Below, one piece after another: positions 4,917 through 5,274 of a stretch of 5,274 nt of DNA. The notes under the pieces were generated by a model. That model had not been told where the DNA came from and did no database searches. It worked only from the letters and a program-made list of their open reading frames with translations. Location of the stretch: contig SLTF01000461.1 in the NCBI GenBank assembly GCA_007130025.1, positions 1-5,274 of the forward strand, read 5' to 3'. Both the position numbers and the translations under genes were made by a program. Within the stretch, counting starts at the first letter, position 1; every line of letters starts with the position of its first letter. This stretch comes from Spirochaetales bacterium. GTDB lineage: Bacteria; Spirochaetota; Spirochaetia; DSM-27196; PWMO01.

Positions 4917-5274
4917 GTGCAACTCGAACGAGAACCGCTCATCCTGCTTGCCGATGACAACCGGGTTAACCGGCTGTTGGTGATCTCAACGCTGAAAGAC
5001 GAACCCTACCGGATCGTTGAAGTGACCAACGGTCGGGAGGCGATCGATGCCGCTCTTCATGAGATACCCGATCTCATTCTCATGGACCTGATGATGCCGG
5101 TGGTTTCGGGAGTTGACGCGACCCGCGAACTCAAGAGTCGTCAGGAAACCGCCCGCGTTCCCATTCTGATGCTCACCGCATTGAACGCCACCGAGGATCG
5201 CGTGCGCGCATTCGATGCCGGAGCAACCGGTTTTCTCACCAAGCCGTTCGACCGCCTTGAGTTGATTGCCACGA
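4917..5274 (+). CDS. Response regulator receiver domain protein, 3' end cut off
   Basis: The first 119 residues are visible and the gene runs off the right edge. They form one CheY-like receiver domain: the acidic pair Asp13-Asp14 (LLADDNRVN), phospho-acceptor Asp57 in LMDLMMP, Thr87 in LMLTA, and Lys109 in FLTKPF. Such domains are phosphorylated by a histidine kinase and then switch an output domain or partner. The domain is almost complete here, so any output domain lies beyond the window and the function is unknown. The start is inferred as GTG 4917, eleven bases after the fabF stop; there is no in-frame ATG nearby and no clear Shine-Dalgarno, so initiation may rely on coupling to fabF. 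There is no room for a terminator, so read-through from the fab operon is likely. Codon use matches its neighbours. Confidence 0.88.
   Translation, partial: MQLEREPLILLADDNRVNRLLVISTLKDEPYRIVEVTNGREAIDAALHEIPDLILMDLMMPVVSGVDATRELKSRQETARVPILMLTALNATEDRVRAFDAGATGFLTKPFDRLELIAT

Overview
This window carries a bacterial type II (dissociated) fatty acid synthesis locus from a GC-rich genome. The genes strongly prefer G/C in third codon positions and avoid TTA, CTA and TCA codons. Shine-Dalgarno sites are clear (AAGGAG, GGGAGGAG, AAAGGAG, TAGGAG), and three sigma70-like promoters with 17-bp spacers can be read. A free-living bacterium is a safe inference; the phylum cannot be fixed from this sequence alone. 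No mobile element, CRISPR array, tRNA, rRNA or obvious horizontal-transfer signature is visible.

Layout. The left half is transcribed leftward: dps (62-553), a ferritin-like mini-iron-storage/DNA-protection protein, lies downstream of fabH (629-1621), the initiating ketoacyl-ACP synthase III. dps has its own promoter and ribosome binding site in the 75-bp gap. A 216-bp divergent intergenic region (1622-1837) holds back-to-back promoters: one for fabH, which gives an almost leaderless mRNA, and one for the rightward operon fabD (1838-2809), fabG (2893-3636), fabF (3646-4905). Eleven bases after fabF a receiver-domain response regulator begins on the same strand and runs off the right edge (4917-5274).

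How the genes work together. FabD loads malonyl groups from CoA onto acyl carrier protein (ACP). FabH condenses acetyl-CoA with malonyl-ACP to start a chain. FabG reduces the 3-ketoacyl-ACP, and FabF performs the elongating condensations. The dehydratase (FabZ/FabA) and enoyl reductase (FabI or similar) must be encoded elsewhere. So must acpP, which commonly lies between fabG and fabF but is absent here. All catalytic residues of the four Fab enzymes and the Dps ferroxidase site are present, so all five complete genes look functional.

The most interesting points concern arrangement and regulation rather than a new system. They are the inverted fabH with a near-leaderless promoter, the missing acpP, a response regulator joined to the fab operon, a palindrome filling the spacer of the dps promoter, a hairpin between fabD and fabG, and an Asp in FabG at the position that usually marks NAD(H) preference. 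I found no convincing evidence of an undescribed biological system.
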